This document shows positions 63,946 through 64,000 of a stretch of 64,000 nt of DNA, one piece after another. The notes beneath the pieces are model-generated. The model was not told the DNA's origin, searched no databases, and worked only from the letters and a program-made list of their open reading frames with translations. Source of the DNA: Phyllobacterium trifolii (GTDB lineage: Bacteria > Pseudomonadota > Alphaproteobacteria > Rhizobiales > Rhizobiaceae). The DNA is taken from contig NZ_JACHXN010000024.1 in the NCBI RefSeq assembly GCF_014192095.1, forward strand, positions 20,799 to 84,798. The letters are read 5' to 3'. The stretch's first letter is position 1. Each line of letters starts with the position of its first letter. Position numbers and translations under genes: made by a program.

Positions 63946-64000
63946 CCCCCGTAAGCCATCTTGCATCGAACCAGCGGTCCGCCGGCCCGTCATAGGGCAG

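Overview
The window looks like part of a replicon of an alphaproteobacterium of the order Hyphomicrobiales (Rhizobiales), close to the Phyllobacterium/Ochrobactrum/Mesorhizobium type of soil or plant-associated bacterium. The reasons are the bcsN-bcsA-bcsB-bcsZ-TPR cellulose operon, a glycerol-type ABC transporter in the GlpV-P-Q-U-S-T layout, the many solute-binding-protein transporters, and the codon usage. I cannot fix the genus. No rRNA, tRNA, CRISPR array or insertion sequence is visible; this is accessory-type metabolic DNA.

Layout. 0.4-6.5 kb: a secreted Gly/His-rich repeat protein, two tiny membrane proteins (43 and 40 aa), a UvrD-type helicase, a DUF1810 protein and an RTX calcium-binding protein. 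7.0-10.1 kb: a coupled type III polyketide synthase / ICMT-like methyltransferase / DHA2 exporter operon, probably for a methylated alkylpyrone or alkylresorcinol lipid. 10.2-17.4 kb: a polyamine-type ABC transporter facing a MocR regulator and a DadA-like flavin oxidase. 17.6-26.9 kb: the cellulose synthase operon on the minus strand. 27.3-37.7 kb: an ABC transporter followed by dihydroxyacetone kinase genes of both types (an ATP-type fused DhaK-DhaL, then DhaL, EIIA-type DhaM, HPr, a small regulator and a second DhaK). 37.9-41.8 kb: a B12-binding-type radical SAM protein and an unknown anchored envelope protein. 42.4-46.0 kb: a polar amino acid ABC transporter and an S51 peptidase. 46.3-53.8 kb: an AraC regulator, sugar/polyol ABC transporter, ribitol dehydrogenase, D-ribulokinase and a further SDR, i.e. 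ribitol use. 54-64 kb: a small zinc-ribbon protein, a class III cyclase, and a scattered redox gene set around a LysR regulator (old yellow enzyme, aldo/keto reductase, SDR, cytochrome c, isoquinoline-1-oxidoreductase-like molybdoenzyme).

The most interesting signal is in the last 8 kb. Four copies of a roughly 50-bp element, with the invariant pattern TTTCTAA-N3-CATGC-N13-TAATC, lie upstream of four separate transcription units and are oriented the same way relative to the gene they precede. One copy contains the start codon of the divergent LysR gene. This looks like a local LysR regulon of redox enzymes that I do not recognise as a described system. Several genes there are frameshifted or truncated, which means either decay or base-calling indels. 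A second pattern is that three of the four binding-protein genes that belong to ABC operons are followed directly by a perfect intercistronic hairpin.
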